A stretch of DNA of 64,000 nucleotides from Nageia nagi. Its lineage: Eukaryota > Pinophyta. Where the stretch lies: the NCBI GenBank assembly GCA_050084985.1, contig JBITNC010000001.1, forward strand, positions 125,054,001 through 125,118,000, read 5' to 3'. Both the position numbers and the translations under genes were made by a program. The notes below the pieces were generated by a model that was not told the origin of the DNA, did no database searches, and worked only from the letters and a program-made list of their open reading frames with translations. Below are positions 35,701 through 50,700 of the stretch, piece by piece. Within the stretch, counting starts at the first letter, position 1, and each line of letters begins with the position of its first letter.

Positions 35701-38700
35701 ACAACAAATCAATACAAAAAAGACCTTCAATCTTAGAAAGAGAAAAACGCGACTCCAGGGAGAAATCTAGAGGACACCTTGGAACCAGTAGAGGAGCAGA
35801 ACGAATTAGGGCTTCAGTATCTGAAGGAGAAAATCATGATTCTAAGGAGAAGTTGAATGGCTTTGTTGCAACTTGCAATCAAACCGTCCATCTCAGTTCC
35901 AAATCGATCAGGCATATTCTATGAACACCATTTGAACCCTCATCTCCTTCATAAGCAACCATTGTATTCCTATGAATAACTTCTATAGGAACCTCCTCCA
36001 TTGACCCAATGGAGGGGCTATTAACAAAAAAAACAGGGATATCCACCACGAGAGGTACCCAATTTGGGTTGTCCACAAAAAAACATCCCAACATCAATAG
36101 GAGGTAAGCTCCTCAAGCTAACCTTAGGACCACAAATGCTATGGCCAACAACATTACCTTCGCCACCCAAGTCTGGACCATCGTAGCTACCAAAGCTACC
36201 TCCTCCATCAATGCTAACAAAGCCCTAACTACCATTGCTACTAGAGCCACCTCCTCTCTCAACACTAACAAAGCTTGAACCACCACTGCTACTAGAGCCA
36301 CCTCCATCAACGCTAATAGAGCTTGGTCTACCAATGATATCAAAGCTACCTCTTCTACACTCTCTAAAACCTTTTCAACCATTTCTGAGCTTAGGTTCTG
36401 CTGTGTCTTCGAAAACCCTACCAAAGCTCTTCACAACCATCATTTTATGTTCATTTCTTTGTTCCTTATAGTCCTTACATATGCATTCCTAAACAATACA
36501 AGAAGTATAAACCTTAAAGTAGAGTGAAAGCACCAATGATATACTTGAGTCGGTGGGAGCATGAAAGGAAAAAAAGCTAAGGGAGTTGCATCACATGTGA
36601 TATAGAATTGCGTAAATGATATAATTGCAAGGGACATAATTCTTTGCTATTTATTTGAAAGAGATAAGGAAAGGGAGTACTACAAAAAGAAGAATGGAGA
36701 TTCTTTTTAAAATAATGCAAGATTTATGAAAGAAATTGAAGGACATAGACAAACAAGGCATTATGTTGATGCCAATTTTGATATTCGTACTAACATGATT
36801 GGAGATTATGTGTATTTAAAAACAATAGCCAATGAGCCTTGCACTCTTCATGATTTCAAGTGGTATCAAAAGCATGAGGAAGAAGGTTTGCTTTTTTCTA
36901 AACTTTCTTCTTCCCCCCTCTATTTCTAAGGAGTCGATCTTCTTTGGAGGATGAGTTTAAGCTTGCTTCTACTTATCCAATATACACTTTGGTAAAGGTG
37001 CACGGTATTTTCAAAAACTGTGCTAGACTGATCAACAAGACTCCAAAATCTCTATCTCCTAAATAGTTAGATCATATCCACGCACAATCTCAATGGTTTT
37101 GGTTTGTGAAATAATGGCAAATTGTGGCACCTGCAAAAGACAGAAGCAAAGATTAGGAAATCAGAAACATTATTTTCAATGTGGTTCAGGCCCCCTTGGG
37201 TATTCTAGGTACTTAGCCTTAAACCGTTAATGTTTTGGGTTGTACAACTTAGACTGCAAGTGCTCTAGGGCTAATTACCTAGAATAAATCTTGGGACCAC
37301 CAATAGACATGCTCTAAAATTCACAACAAATTGCTAGCCATTACAAGAAGCATTTCTATGGAATAAAATTAATAAATTTTGAAAAAACCAACACAAAAAC
37401 AACAAAAATGAATTCTAAACCGTAGCTAAATATGTAGAAAAATCACAAAAATAGACGAAGCTTATAGCATGATGTCTTGGCAAGTCTCAGATTAAATCAA
37501 TTTTCCTCTCCAGTGTGGTAATTTTTTGCTCCATATCAATAGGTATGAATTTCTCTTTCAAATTTAGTGCATATTAACATACAATGAAGAAGACAAAAAC
37601 CCCCACATGACCCACAAAATTCAGCAAACCAGCAATACCAGGTAAACTATACACTTCTATCCCTCTAAACAAGCTTTTCTCTCTTTGTGCAAACTTCCTT
37701 TTTATAATGTGCCACATAAAATATATAAACCCTAGCTATTAATTTCACAACTACAAATGCAAAATTAGTCAAGAAAATATATGAGACCCAGAAAACTCCA
37801 CATATTTTATTGAATCACAAAATCATGGGACAACACAAGATCAAGCCTCCTAGAGGCCAACATCACCCTTCTAGGGTTACAAGAGGTTGAAACACACCAA
37901 AACACTGCTAAACTATGATGCCACAAATAGCATGCTACTATCCATTGACTCTTCTACACTGCCAAACGCTGAAATTGTCCAAATCACACTCCACACAAAC
38001 ACTCCTAGCTGCTAACTCCATTGAAGCTCTGTTGCAAACCCTAGGTATATTTGCCTCCCAAATCCAATCAAATAGCAAGGGCCATCACTTTTCTATTAGA
38101 TTAGGACTTCCTAAACAGAGGGATCATCACCATTCTTCAGAAAGGAGGAGGATGGATCAGCCTTGTCTCAATGGAACCTTGGAAGGAATCCAAAATTACA
38201 TAATAACAAATGAGATAATTTCCCAAATGTTTAAAGCCAAGCTCCTTATATAAGCCCAACGTTATAATTTTGCATTGAATGGGGTCCACAACTTAAGCTC
38301 CATAAAGTCACTTAATAAAAATAAAAATATAACATCATAAACTAATGTAAGGGTCCTAGCCACATTGTCTCCCCCTTGCATAAGTCCTTAGAAACATTTT
38401 AAGTGTTCCAAACTCTTTTTTAAAAATAAAAATTGGGGACATTACATTTTTATATAAATGGCTATTCCGTTGCATTCTTCTCTTTTTATAATTCTTCTTA
38501 CTTTCAAACATCATTTAATTGGTTTGTGAAATTCAACATTAAAAACTTGCAAATTAGGGCATCACTTTTAGAAACAGAACGTATTGTAGTTATGCACCGT
38601 TTATCACAAGTTTATTTAGCAAATTTTGTTCAATTCTAACGTGAATCCCAAAATGCCAATGTTTTGGGGCAAGAGGCCTAGAACGCCAATGTTCTGGCAT

Positions 38701-41700
38701 CTTGGTCCCAAAGCACCAATGTTCCAGCAACTTTATCCCAAAATGCCAACATTAAGGCAATCACACCCTAGGTTGCTAATGTTTTGGCCTCCAAGTTCCA
38801 GAACACCATCATTTTGGCCTCTAACTTGATTTTCTGTAGTTTCACCTGAATTTGCATGCCAAATCGTAGCATAAACTCTTCATCAATAATTTTTCATGCA
38901 TCAATTATTTTCATGCATGGTTTTCAGACTAAAACTTTCATATTAACTTATCTGCAAAAACTGCATTTCTATTTCAAACATGCAAGATTATCATCTCAAT
39001 CATGATCACAAAGTGCTCAACACAAGGGGTAACCTAGAATTATCTAGCATATCAATATCAATTTTATGATTTGAATTATATTTTGGTTTATCAAAAATCA
39101 TGATTTATCATTCTCTAAACTAACCAAGCAGCTTAACTTCTCATCATAAATATTATAATGTCACAATGTAAGGCAATTTTAATATTTATTAATTTTTCAT
39201 TTAACACTTTTTTACTTTGAGCCACCTATTCAAGATGTCTTTGCACGAAGCCCAAAGCAAAAGGGCAATCAATATCATTAGCTGTGCGATTAAATAACAT
39301 GCTTATCGTAGAAGGTTTGATCATCATGTGTTTTTTGGCATTCATTTTGTAATATACCCAAAAATTCTCAAGTGTAAATTAGCCAAATAAAATACTTCAA
39401 AACATCAAAACTAACCCTCAAGCATGCCATGTCTGATCTAGGGCATCAAATACATGAAATATCAATCTAGGAATGCCAACATCATACACCAAGGCTAATA
39501 TACTATGCCAAATACATCCAGATATGCTATTGTTGCATTACACAAGTACAAACATACAAAATAGCTCAACGTGGGGAATATAGAAGCATGAACATCACAC
39601 AATGAGACTATTATTGAGATTCAGAGTGCTCATGGTTGTATTAATGATGAAAGCAATGAATGATACAATACCAGGCCCAAAGGGCTCAACGTTGACCTCC
39701 AAGGAGCCAATTAGGGCACATATAGTGATGAGATAGATGCTGAAACTGGGGTAGAACAACCACCTCCTACCAGTTCTGTGGATGCCTCACCGAAGGGCTC
39801 TCTCATAGACTAGATCTCAGTGAAGAGATCGGGTGTGGTTTCAGAATGCCATCGGATGGATTCAAAGATGAAGATCGCTTGTGGACGCCTTAGGGTAGGG
39901 CAGTCTCATTCGCATGAACAACACCTCAACTGTGTAAGATAGAAGGTGTCTTAAGCCTCCTATGCTCTCCTTGTGCGCTGCGCTCAAGGTGCTTGACACC
40001 GTCAAGACTTTGGTAGCTTCGAAGAGAAGGGTTTCAATATCAAATTCAGTATGTCTCTGAATTGAAGCTCCTTAGCCTTTTGTAGTTCATCATTGGATTT
40101 GGATCTCACCTCAAAGTCATCAGCCCACCCTCTTGTCTGAACGTTGGCTTCCTAGACGGCCCACAAAGCCTAACAAAGGTGCCTAGGGGTCAAACAAGAC
40201 CCAACGTGGGTATCTGGGTCATCCTCATGCTCAACGTGGGTGCTTGGAAGTCACCCATACCATGTGGGGGTCTAGGAGAGCATGTGTGGGTGTCTTGGGA
40301 TCATAATGAGCCAACGTGGGATCTAGAATGCATGCATGGGTGTTTAGGAGTCATCATGGGCAAACGTGGGGGTCTAGGAGTCTTCCCAAGGCTGGCGCAT
40401 GTGTAGAAGTGCTTCCAAATCCAACATTGGGGCAAATCCATGCTCTAGTGTCATCTATGTGCTGAAAAAGACTTGGGATTCCCACAATCATCTTTAGGAT
40501 CTCCAAGTGTATTAAATGACAAATAAAATAACATATCCTAGCTTGGGAGGAAAACGTCCCTCGTGGGGCTCACAAGTGGGTCCAATGGACCTTTATAATT
40601 CTATCTCAAGGAATTAACAATAATTTTGTGAGGAAATAAATATTTACAAAAAGGAAATCCATAGGATTCTAAAATTAATTAAGTTTTAGGAAAAGGGGAT
40701 GTTACGCATTTTCTTTTGCCTAATAACTTCTTGTAGGATCATAGTACGGGCAATTGTGCAAGGTTTCATTAGGGTCTATATCCTTCATATTTTGAAGCAT
40801 GTGGTAGAGTTCTCTCCCTCAATGACATCGCCAAAAGGGACAAACTATATATACTTCAAATTGCATTATTTCAAACGATTTTATTTTAGTTTTTTACTTG
40901 TGTCATGCAAAATATCAAATTTGGGCTTGATTGGAGATATTTCAAATTAATTGATATCTTATAACTTAGCATTATCTTATTTAATGCTGGCCTAGGTACT
41001 TTCACGTAGGAGAATTCAAACTAAGATTTCTCAAACCTATATAAAGCAAAAGCAAATTACTCATTCAATATATTGAGATATCTTGAAACGGAGCACCTTA
41101 GAAATTCTGTGAGATGATCACCTTGGCATGCTCTAATGCTAATATCTTGTCCAAGATAGATCATTTTCTTTCAAGCTTTGTGCATGTAATGTATTCAATA
41201 ACATGAACAAGGCTTTGATGTGCAAAATAATGTTCACAAGATTTGCACAAAATAATGGTTATTTTATGCATAAGTGGGTGCACACAAGGGTGAATAAGCT
41301 ATTTTCTTAATCTAACTATCTATCTGTTAATGAAAAAACATTCTTATAAATCACTAGTAAACAAATTGAAATATTTCTTTTATATTTCCAATTTGGGTGT
41401 GATTGATCATATATTTTGAAGTAACATTTGCAAAAAAAGCATCATTTTGAGATCTTTTCACAGTTCTTGCAGTGTGGTTCTTGTAATTTGTTCATAAAAC
41501 CATGTGAGAGGCCTTAAAAACACTAAAAAGACTTGAGAACAGGAAACTAAGCTAAGAAGGCAATGTATGATGACCTTTTGAGGTGGTCTGGATGAAAATT
41601 AAGGTATGAATAAACAGGATTGATTTCAGTTATATGAAATGATTTATCTGTGGGAGAATGTGTGGTATTGAGAAATCTAGTTCCCATTTTCGTGAATTTC

Positions 41701-44700
41701 CCTAATATTCTTTAATAACAACATTGCTCTCCACTGTGTCTATTGTGTTTTCTGTCAAATTCATGTATTCAGAATATCTATAGTCAATTGTAAGTTGTGA
41801 TTGAAAAATATTTACGGTGAAAAGTGGGGAATCTTTGCTGCATTTTAGATTTAAGTGGCTTTATGGGAGCCTATCCATCTTATTTGTTGTGTTGTAAATA
41901 TATTGGATGGTGTTGAGGCAGGTTGTTGTTTAATACAGCTGCATTGAAACATTTTGCTGCCTGTGATAGGATTTTGTTGTTTCATTAGCTGGGTCCAATA
42001 GTTTTTTAATACCAAACTGGGATCAAGCTGCTCTCTTCTTTAGGAAACATTAGCACACTTTTATTAAACTGTGGTGAACAAATTTTTTTATATCTTAATC
42101 TATCTTCAATCTTGATAATATTTGGAAGAGAAGTGAGAATTTTTTATGTCACCATATTTATGTTTGCAATGAGCCATTAGACTGAATCTTGCATATTCAG
42201 ATTTAGCAGCTTCTATGCATGTTAGGGATCATGTTCTTGTGAATTTGATTTAGATTTCTGTTATTCTTGGGAAAAAATGGTGAAAGATGATTTGGTTCCA
42301 TTTGACTTGTGATTCTTAAGATTGTATTTAGTGGTAAAAGATGAAACGATGTCTTATTTGGTGTTTAGGTATCTCAAAGATTTGCTTCTTAATCCTCCTA
42401 ACTATCAGATTTCATCAGCAATTCAAGGTAAGACTTCATTCTCACTGTGTTTCTCAGTTTTGTAGACTTTCACTCAGCAATGTTTAGATTGTCCTGTTAT
42501 ATATACAATTCCGGGAGTTCTGTAATTGAAGAAATTGTTAACCAGGAGGAGAAAATGAGATATACATTAATAATACCATCCAGAATAACTTGTGTCCAAT
42601 ATACCATTACGTACTAAATATTTTAAGTTACAGAAGAGAGACAAGCTAGTAATTTGAAGATGTGTGTGCATATTCTGATTAGCTTGTACATTGCTATTCG
42701 TATCAAAATTGTTGAACTTGAGTCTCATGGTTTGTATACCTGCATGGTTTTCAAATGAATGCTTACATACTTCTGGTTTTTTGACTCGTGAACTAATCTT
42801 GCAAAAAGATGGTCATCCTGAAATCTTTCAGTGTAGGTACAGTGCCAAAGTCAGTGCACACACACATATATATAAACTGGCATATACATACACACTTGTA
42901 TATTGAAATTGATAAGCTGGTTGAGGTGCCTTTGAATAGTTTGTCAAACCTTTTTCAGTAAACGCTAAATCTTCTTGGTGATTAGTCTCATTTGAATTCA
43001 GTTATTAATATTATAGAATACCTTTTTCCGTATAAGCAGCTTTGAGAAACAAAACTAAAACTTTTGATCAGTTATCATGTTGTATATATAAGATAACGTA
43101 ATTCTATTAATGTCCACATACGACCAAACTTGGCTAATGGCACTTTTCATGGATCCTCCTTTTTATTCCCAACTGCCTTTGTGTACTATTTTAGTGTAAC
43201 TCCAATGTATATTCTGTAGTTTTCTTTCTCAGGTTATTGATGTCCACTAAGTCGTAGCTCTGAACCTGTTACAATGTTTTTATTTGCAATTTATTACCTG
43301 CCATGATGTCACATGCGAAGATCCAGATTGCATGGAATTTAAGCGCCAACTACTCGTCACAATATAGGATCAATTTTTATCAACCACAATGATCCTTCCA
43401 TTTTCTCTCTTCATTCCAATTTCCTACTGTAAAATTGTTATTGTTACTAACTTTTGCGGTTCTTAAAGTGATGGCCTTTTAGCTTTTTCGTTTTGTACTT
43501 GAGAAGGGAAGTTGCCTCATAGGTGCTCTTTTTACCAGTATAAACATAGCTAGTTGGCATTATGAATGGAAGCAATTTATGTTGTCTGTGATGTGTGTAA
43601 AACTTACAACTTAGTGGGCATATTTAAAACTTTATTCCAGTAACACTGTTCTTTGCATTGCTGACTTATATTATCTGACAGCTGCGTGCAGACTAATGAG
43701 CAGCGTAACCTGTGCAATTCCAGATTTTGTGTGTGTACCAGCTCCAAAGGTTTGTGTATATTAGCATTTACAGAACAATTTCACTGTTTTTTTTCCTTTT
43801 ATCTATCTTTTTACTTGAAATTTAATGTGTTGCCGACTACTTTGTGAGTGTTTTCAATACTGCAATGGGAGCTCATAGCTACAATTGTTAACACTTCTCC
43901 AATATATTTTGTTAATATGGGATCGGAAATGCAAATTATGGTATCCTCCACCAAACGAACAATGCCATAACATGATTGGTGTGCCTGATGCCATATAAAA
44001 CTGTATATTACTCATCAAAATGGTTAGTAATAGAATATTTATCAGCTAGCCAAAATGGAGCATAAGCATTTTTTAATGTGACTTCTCTGATCTTAATATC
44101 ATTAATAAAAATGGATTTCTATTTTGCTTATGCCCTTTAAAGTGCCACTTTCATAGGACTTTTAAGTGAAGCTGCGCTCAAATGGATTGTTTTTTTCTTT
44201 AGCATCACACACAACTTTTGACCTGATTATATTTGTTCCAGTTTTTTAAAACATTTGTGATGTCATGATAGAATTTTCTTAGTTGTTGATGAATCTTATG
44301 CCTGTTCGAAGGCAGTTGGTTTTACTCTCCTGTTTCTTCTCACTAAGAGAGAGAGAGAGAGATCAAATATGTTGGATGCTTACATGCCTAATTTATGTTC
44401 TTATACTGTTGACAAGATAATTTCTGGAGTCAGTGCCAATTAATTACAAGTATGCAACTATTCCTTGTACAATTTTTTGCATTGTTATAAATACAGTTTT
44501 GCTTTAGAAATGTGTTGTTATGATGGGGAATCAGTTATAGTTTTTCCTTTTCTGTGTGTGCAGACGTATGATATCTTGAGCTACAAACAGATTTTGTATT
44601 CCTTTGGAATTTGAAGTGGAGAATGTTTATTTTGCAAATTTCTATTGACATTCGAGCTCTGTTAATTGCAGTATATATGTACATGATTGAAAAACTAACA

Positions 44701-47700
44701 AAAGCTGCATGTCTTTTGATGAATGCCTTGAGAAAGTGAAATTACTGATCTCTTACTCACCTCTACATCTAGAAAGAAAGGTCATCATCCTCATGAGGCA
44801 AAACGGAGTGCCATCATTGCAAAATCTGTCCAGTCGTTTGGTTTTCAAGTTCTACCTTATATAGATTGATAGCTATGGAAGAAAAGGATTTTTGAATTTA
44901 TAGAGGAAGCATAAGAATTGAATTCACAGTTTGGTCCAGTTTGTTCATGGACAGTGATTTCTCATCAATGGATGCAAAGTCTCAGATTAGGCATCCCACT
45001 GATTTGTGAATATCGTATGCCATATAGTCTAGAGAGCTATGGGGATTTTTCATATGCTTGTTTTCTTGAGTAGCAAGTACCTTCACTTGTAAGAGTTAGC
45101 GGAGCCTATACTCTTGTAGTGATAGTATGGAAAGAAACTGATTTGAATGAAAAGGATGGTGCTTTTATAAAAAGAAAACTCATATAGTACATGGACTGTT
45201 GGAGTTGTGTTGTTGATTTCTTCCAACCACTGATATAGTTCCTGATATTGAGCACTTCATGGACCATCTGATGCATGATTTTGGTTAAATGAGGATGAGG
45301 ATATCTTCAACTTTGAGGATGAAAATCTCCCTCCTGTATAATTGCACACACTTAAATTTGCAATTTAGCTATTTAAAATGATTTTAGTAAGTGTTTTATT
45401 TGATTAATGCAAAATGCCAATTTTAGGCTTGCTTGGGGCTATTTTGAAATAAGTGATATCTTTTTTTAATTTTAGCATTATACTATGTAAACATTGACCT
45501 TGGTACGTACACTTTAGTGAAATAGCATAAGGGATTTGCTAGTTGGGGAGAAGATTTCCATGAGCTTAGCCGAGTTTGGAGGGGCTGCTGGGTGTAGAAT
45601 TGACACAAATTTGTGGAGATGCATTGTCTGCAATGGGTCCTTAGGTAGTTTGGGCTGGCTTAGGATAGGCATACCCCATGCATACCACTCTTGCTCTCAA
45701 ACTATTGCTTTGATAATGTGTGACATGCCAATAGGGAACACCTCATTGCGCTTATCAACATAGATAGGGGACGATGTAGCCAAAATCAAACATACACGTG
45801 GAAAAACCTCGAGAGGGCTCGCAATGCAATAACGAAGTAACAACTATTCTTCCTATGGTTTTATTGTGTTGAGCTAGTCGGGTATCGTGCTCATTTTTCT
45901 CCTTCCTTATCTAATGTAGGTTATTCCAAGAACACTAAGTTGGCACAATTAGAGGTTTGCATGATGCAGTACACATCCTCCAATGTGATAGTCATCTCTC
46001 TTATAGCCAAATGAAAGGTGTTGGTATATGGATCTCATCTCTTAGCTAGAGCAATCATTTGGGCATAATCTTGGACTAGGTTTGCCACTTGTATCATCGG
46101 CGACAAAGAAATAGTCTTCAGAATATACAGGTTCGTAGAGCGTGTCAATTCATATCCCCACATAATCTCAATCGGTATGTTGTTAGTCATTTGAGGAGTG
46201 ATCACAAGTTGATGTGCTTGTAAAATTTAACAAAAATTGACAAGATAGTGTGTTTTAGATCCCTTGGGCATTTTGAGCACTTAGTCTCATAATGCAAATG
46301 TTCTAGGATTCGTAGTCTCGAATATTAGTGTTCTAGGTTGTACAACATATAATGCAAGTGCTCTAGGTCTTGGGGCCAAAACACACGCATTCTTGAAACC
46401 TTGCTAGAAAACCCCAAAATGCACAAAGAAGTGTATGTATGATATTTTAGAATACTGTGTTACTATTCCATTATAGATTGTGTATACTTATACATAGTGA
46501 TAATGATAAATCTTGTGACAAATAACTAATTGTCACAAGAGAATGACAATGTAATAACCCTAACAAACTAGAAATGGGTGATCCATGAATGGATCCATAC
46601 AAACAAATATACCAATGATGTAATAATCCTAACATCCCTCCTTATTACTTCAATCTCTAAATGGGGATAATATATTAATAACTACTTGATGAACATATAC
46701 TTGTTCATCAACATACCGTGTACGAATAGGGACTTACACATCTATTTGTGATGAGCAATAGTGGAACTCGCCTCATTATGCTTTTTCATTTGACCATGGA
46801 TAGGGACACACTTAGCCAGCCATGATTTACTACTTCAACTGGATAGGGACACACACACTATCCAAACACCATAGTTGTGAACAAGGACACACGCTACTAT
46901 TCACCTATTTATGATTGAGGACATTGGATAGGGACACACACTATCCAAAAATAAAGTTGTAAACAGGGGCACACACTACCATTTACAACATATGATTGGG
47001 AACATACACACCAATCATCTTCAACAATTGTGATTGGGGACAAACACAACCAATCACATCGATCTAGTTGTGAATGGGGATAAACACAACCATCTATATG
47101 TATAGGTCTTTATTTACCCATACAATTTTAAAGCTTGCCTTTATCTCCATGAGCGTTCTAGAGCATCCTTATGGTAATCTCCCCATCTTATTAGACTGCA
47201 TAGATCACCAGTCGTTGCAATTTCCAAGTGTAATAGAGTAAGTTATTGCATATGAGGATCACTATATCGATTGGAGGTCAAGTCTTCATCTTCTTCAATT
47301 GCCTATGATAACTCGAAGTATCATCAAACCAAGTATACACTGCATGAGGAAAGAATATATTCTCTCCTCTTGATGTGAACTTCTCTTTAGAAGTGTTAGG
47401 TACCATCGACCATGTACTCCAATTTTTCTCTTTTTTTTTGTGAATACAAAAATCCTAAACATATATTCACACCTCAAATAATTTCAAAATAATATTCTTA
47501 ATTTATTAATAGTAATTAAAGATTACTATTAATATAATCCTAATATGCCTAAAAAATAAATTCCAACACAAAAAATAAAATAGACTTCAACCAGAGGGCT
47601 GACATCAATAGCTAAGCAGGTCCATCTCACCATGTCATTTCCAACCTCCCAACTTTGACATGGTGAGTTCCACCCAATCTCTACGCACATGGATGGTCTC

Positions 47701-50700
47701 CTCCATTCGTTGATCATCACTCTTGGGCAAAACAACCTCATACAAGGGGTCTAACCCAATAGACATTGGCTTCCCAAGTTCAGCTCACCCTACATGTAGG
47801 AATTAAATGACCACAAAAATATGTGAAGTGAATGACATGAGATTTTGATTGTCCACAAGTTGGAAACTGTGAAATCGAGGTACAATAGTTGAATATCCAC
47901 AAAATAAAAGTGCACAGGTTTATTCAATGTAGCAAGAGATCGACACAAATCACCTCCTTGCAGATCATGATCAACAAGAGATTAAAAATCGTGAGCAGCT
48001 CTCCTTAACCTCAACATGTCTATGTCGTGGTTGTACAAATTGAAAGGCTCTGCTGTAGGTCTCTTCCACCTTGAGTTTGCAAAGTCAACACACTTTCATG
48101 GCACGTCTCCTTGCAGGTTTGGGTACATTTTGTTTGTATTCCGTATACCTCTATGCTATTTGAGCCTTGTAACAATGGTCACATAGCCTCCACATGCAAT
48201 GCACACAAGGTCTTCTTCTACACTTCGCAGTAATGCATAGTTCTTCATACCACATTGAATGTTTTAAAAAAACAAAACCACAAGTTGATGATGTCTGTAG
48301 AAACTGAGCAACTATTGAAAGATAATGCGTGACCAATAGATCCAAATGCATTTTTGTCCGTTACAATATTAAACACCGTAGATCTGAGCACACAAGGCAT
48401 TGGCGGCCTACAAATCTCTTTTTCTAGCATTTCCACATTGTACTCGATACTCGAAACAACCTCTCAAACCAAAACAAAATGAAAAATACATAAATAAATA
48501 AAACTTTTATATTTAAATACATGCTTCTTGAACCAGAACCTTCACATAATCGATTAGGATGATCACCTCACTGACCCATCTCTTTTCACTCAATTCCCTC
48601 TTAGAATCAATAAACCTGTCTCTGATACCATTTTAGAATACTGTGTTACTATTCCATTATAGATGATACATATTTATACATAGTGATAATGATAAACCTT
48701 GTGACAAATAACTGTCACAAGAGAACAACAATGTAACAACCCTAACAAACTTGACATGGGTGATCCATGAATGGATCCATACAAACAAACATACAAATGA
48801 TGTAATAATCCTAACAACGTCACCATGGTTGAAGTTTTGTATGAAACAAATTTCAAATTTTTTAGAGAAAACAATCTCAGAAACAACAAAAAAGAAGTTT
48901 CAAATCTTGTCTAGAAATGTAGAAAAATCACAAAATTGAGTTTTTTAACATGATCTTTCAGCAATTCTCCGATATTATATATTATATATTTTTAATGTCA
49001 TTTAATTGTTTTATGAGCTTCAATATTGAAATCTCCAAAAACAAAACACTTTGCAGGCATCCTCGGCTTATTGCAAATCATGCTGCAATTTTTGCCCAAT
49101 TCTGACACGAATTGTAAAATCCCAACATTTTGGGACCTTTGGCCCAAAATGCCAACTGGACCTTGGATTCTCATGCCCTAAAACACCAACATTCTGGCCT
49201 GAGTCATTCTTCGGCAGTTTCACCTCAATTTGTGTGCCAAATCATTTTAGAAACCCTTCATTAGTCATTTTTCATGCATATCAATTTTTGAACTATATTA
49301 ATGGTTTTAGATTGCCATGTTTGTGTAAAAGCGCATTTCTATTTAAAATTTGTGGAATTGTCAGCTGGAATAGGTCACAAATTGCCCAACAAGTGGGCCA
49401 ACTCAGATTTATCCGATGATATTAATGCCGGTTTTATCATTTTCTGAATTATCTTCCATTTTATAAAAAAAACATGAACCTTCATATTGAACTAAACAAG
49501 CAATTCTATATCTTAGCATGCTCATCAAGGTTAGGCAATTTCAATATTTATCATTATTACAACCAATATATTTTTTGTTGAGCATAGGTCTTAACATGTG
49601 ACCCAAAGCCGTAACACTCCAAATTAGAAAAAATATAATTTTACTCAAAATACGCAGTTCCAAAATACAACAAAATGGATTTGAGACAAATAAATCAGAT
49701 TTTGACACGAGATTCAAGTCTCAAGGGCATGAGATCACCTTGAGGGGAATGAAAGAACACTATCCTCAACAAGGAACTTCAAGCAAATTGGAAGCAGTAT
49801 ATGATGGAGTTCTTGAGGGGAACCCCATTTCAGATTGGAGGGAGATTGAGAATTTCAGGGGAGCATGGAGTGAATTTGGTTCAAGAGAAAAGCAAGGAGG
49901 ACATTGAGATTTTCCAGTATCCAGATTCAAGCATCCGAGTTAGATGTCCAGTCTTGGAGTGGCGTTGGGAACATCTATGGCATCCAGATATCTTTGGGAG
50001 TCTCCAACACTTAGCTTTGGGCCTTCAAATGGGATTTCCAGGTTTACGGAGGCTTTGGGAGCATCTTGAGCTTCCAAACCAGTGGCATTTAGTCTTGGGG
50101 AGGGATGTCCATTCTCTAGGGCCACATTCATGCCATTTGGAGGAGTTCATTGCTGCAACTGTGACATCTTGGGCTGAAATTTGGAGGATGACTACTGCTG
50201 TGTTCGTGAAATTTCAGGCTGCATCTTGGAAGATGCTTACAGCTGATTTATTGAGGCTGATTTGGACTGTCATTTCTTCACAATCTGGCACAACAGACTC
50301 ATTGAAGACTGGAGTGTGTTGCATAAGGTTTGGGGCTGCCTATGTGTTAATTTGGACTGCGTTTGGAGCTGCAAACTTAATATTGTTATAGGCTACAGTG
50401 GTGATGACTGGGCCTATGTTTGGGGCAGCAAACATGTGGTTTGGGGCTGCCATGGAGTTGTTGATGATGGTTGTGTTTTTCATGGAGTATGGGACTGATA
50501 TGCACATGCACAAGCTAGTAGATTTCATATATGCTTATTTGCAAGACATGAAAGATTTGTAGATGATATTGGATGTGATGTTCTTGACTGGAACCATGAC
50601 TAAAAATGAGACTTCTATGATGATTTGGGTGACTTACCTTTGGGCTTATGGAGCAGTAGTTGCTAGGTCTGATATGCATGCACATGAGTAAGTAGACTTC

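Larger units (their letters stand above)
25109..42368 (+). other. MSH1 intron, 17.3 kb, built from nested retrotransposons
   Basis: Phase-2 intron splitting a Leu codon. It contains a LINE ORF1 remnant (about 25.95-26.9 kb), a gypsy-like element with no polymerase (28169 to about 33.7 kb) with a solo LTR inside it, a minus-strand LTR with part of its interior (34359-36430), LTR-like and minisatellite sequence (37.8-38.85 kb), and a solo LTR (39348-40706). The stretches 25109-25940, 26900-28160 and 41470-42368 show nothing recognisable. Confidence 0.85.
46445..48816 (-). mobile_element. Non-autonomous 2.4-kb LTR retrotransposon (TRIM/LARD-like)
   Basis: Short LTRs at 46445-46634 and 48631-48816 share nearly all of their 190 bases. 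On the minus strand a primer binding site TGGTATCAGAGACA (48617-48630) abuts the right LTR, and a purine tract AAGGAGGGA (46635-46643) abuts the left one, so it reads on the minus strand. The 2-kb interior has no gag or pol motif; its longest frames (47295-47477, 47529-47741) are unrecognised. A degenerate motif array lies at 46728-47090. No clear target duplication (TGATA and ACGTC). It must depend on another element's enzymes. Confidence 0.85.

Noticed and set aside
36113-36424. 103-codon hydrophobic minus-strand frame
   Set aside because: It is the out-of-frame reading of the 51-bp Gly/Ser repeat.
46801-47090. Spaced GGGACACAC motifs as a CRISPR array
   Set aside because: The units are short and degenerate, spacers are related to each other, and the sequence is plant nuclear DNA inside an LTR element.
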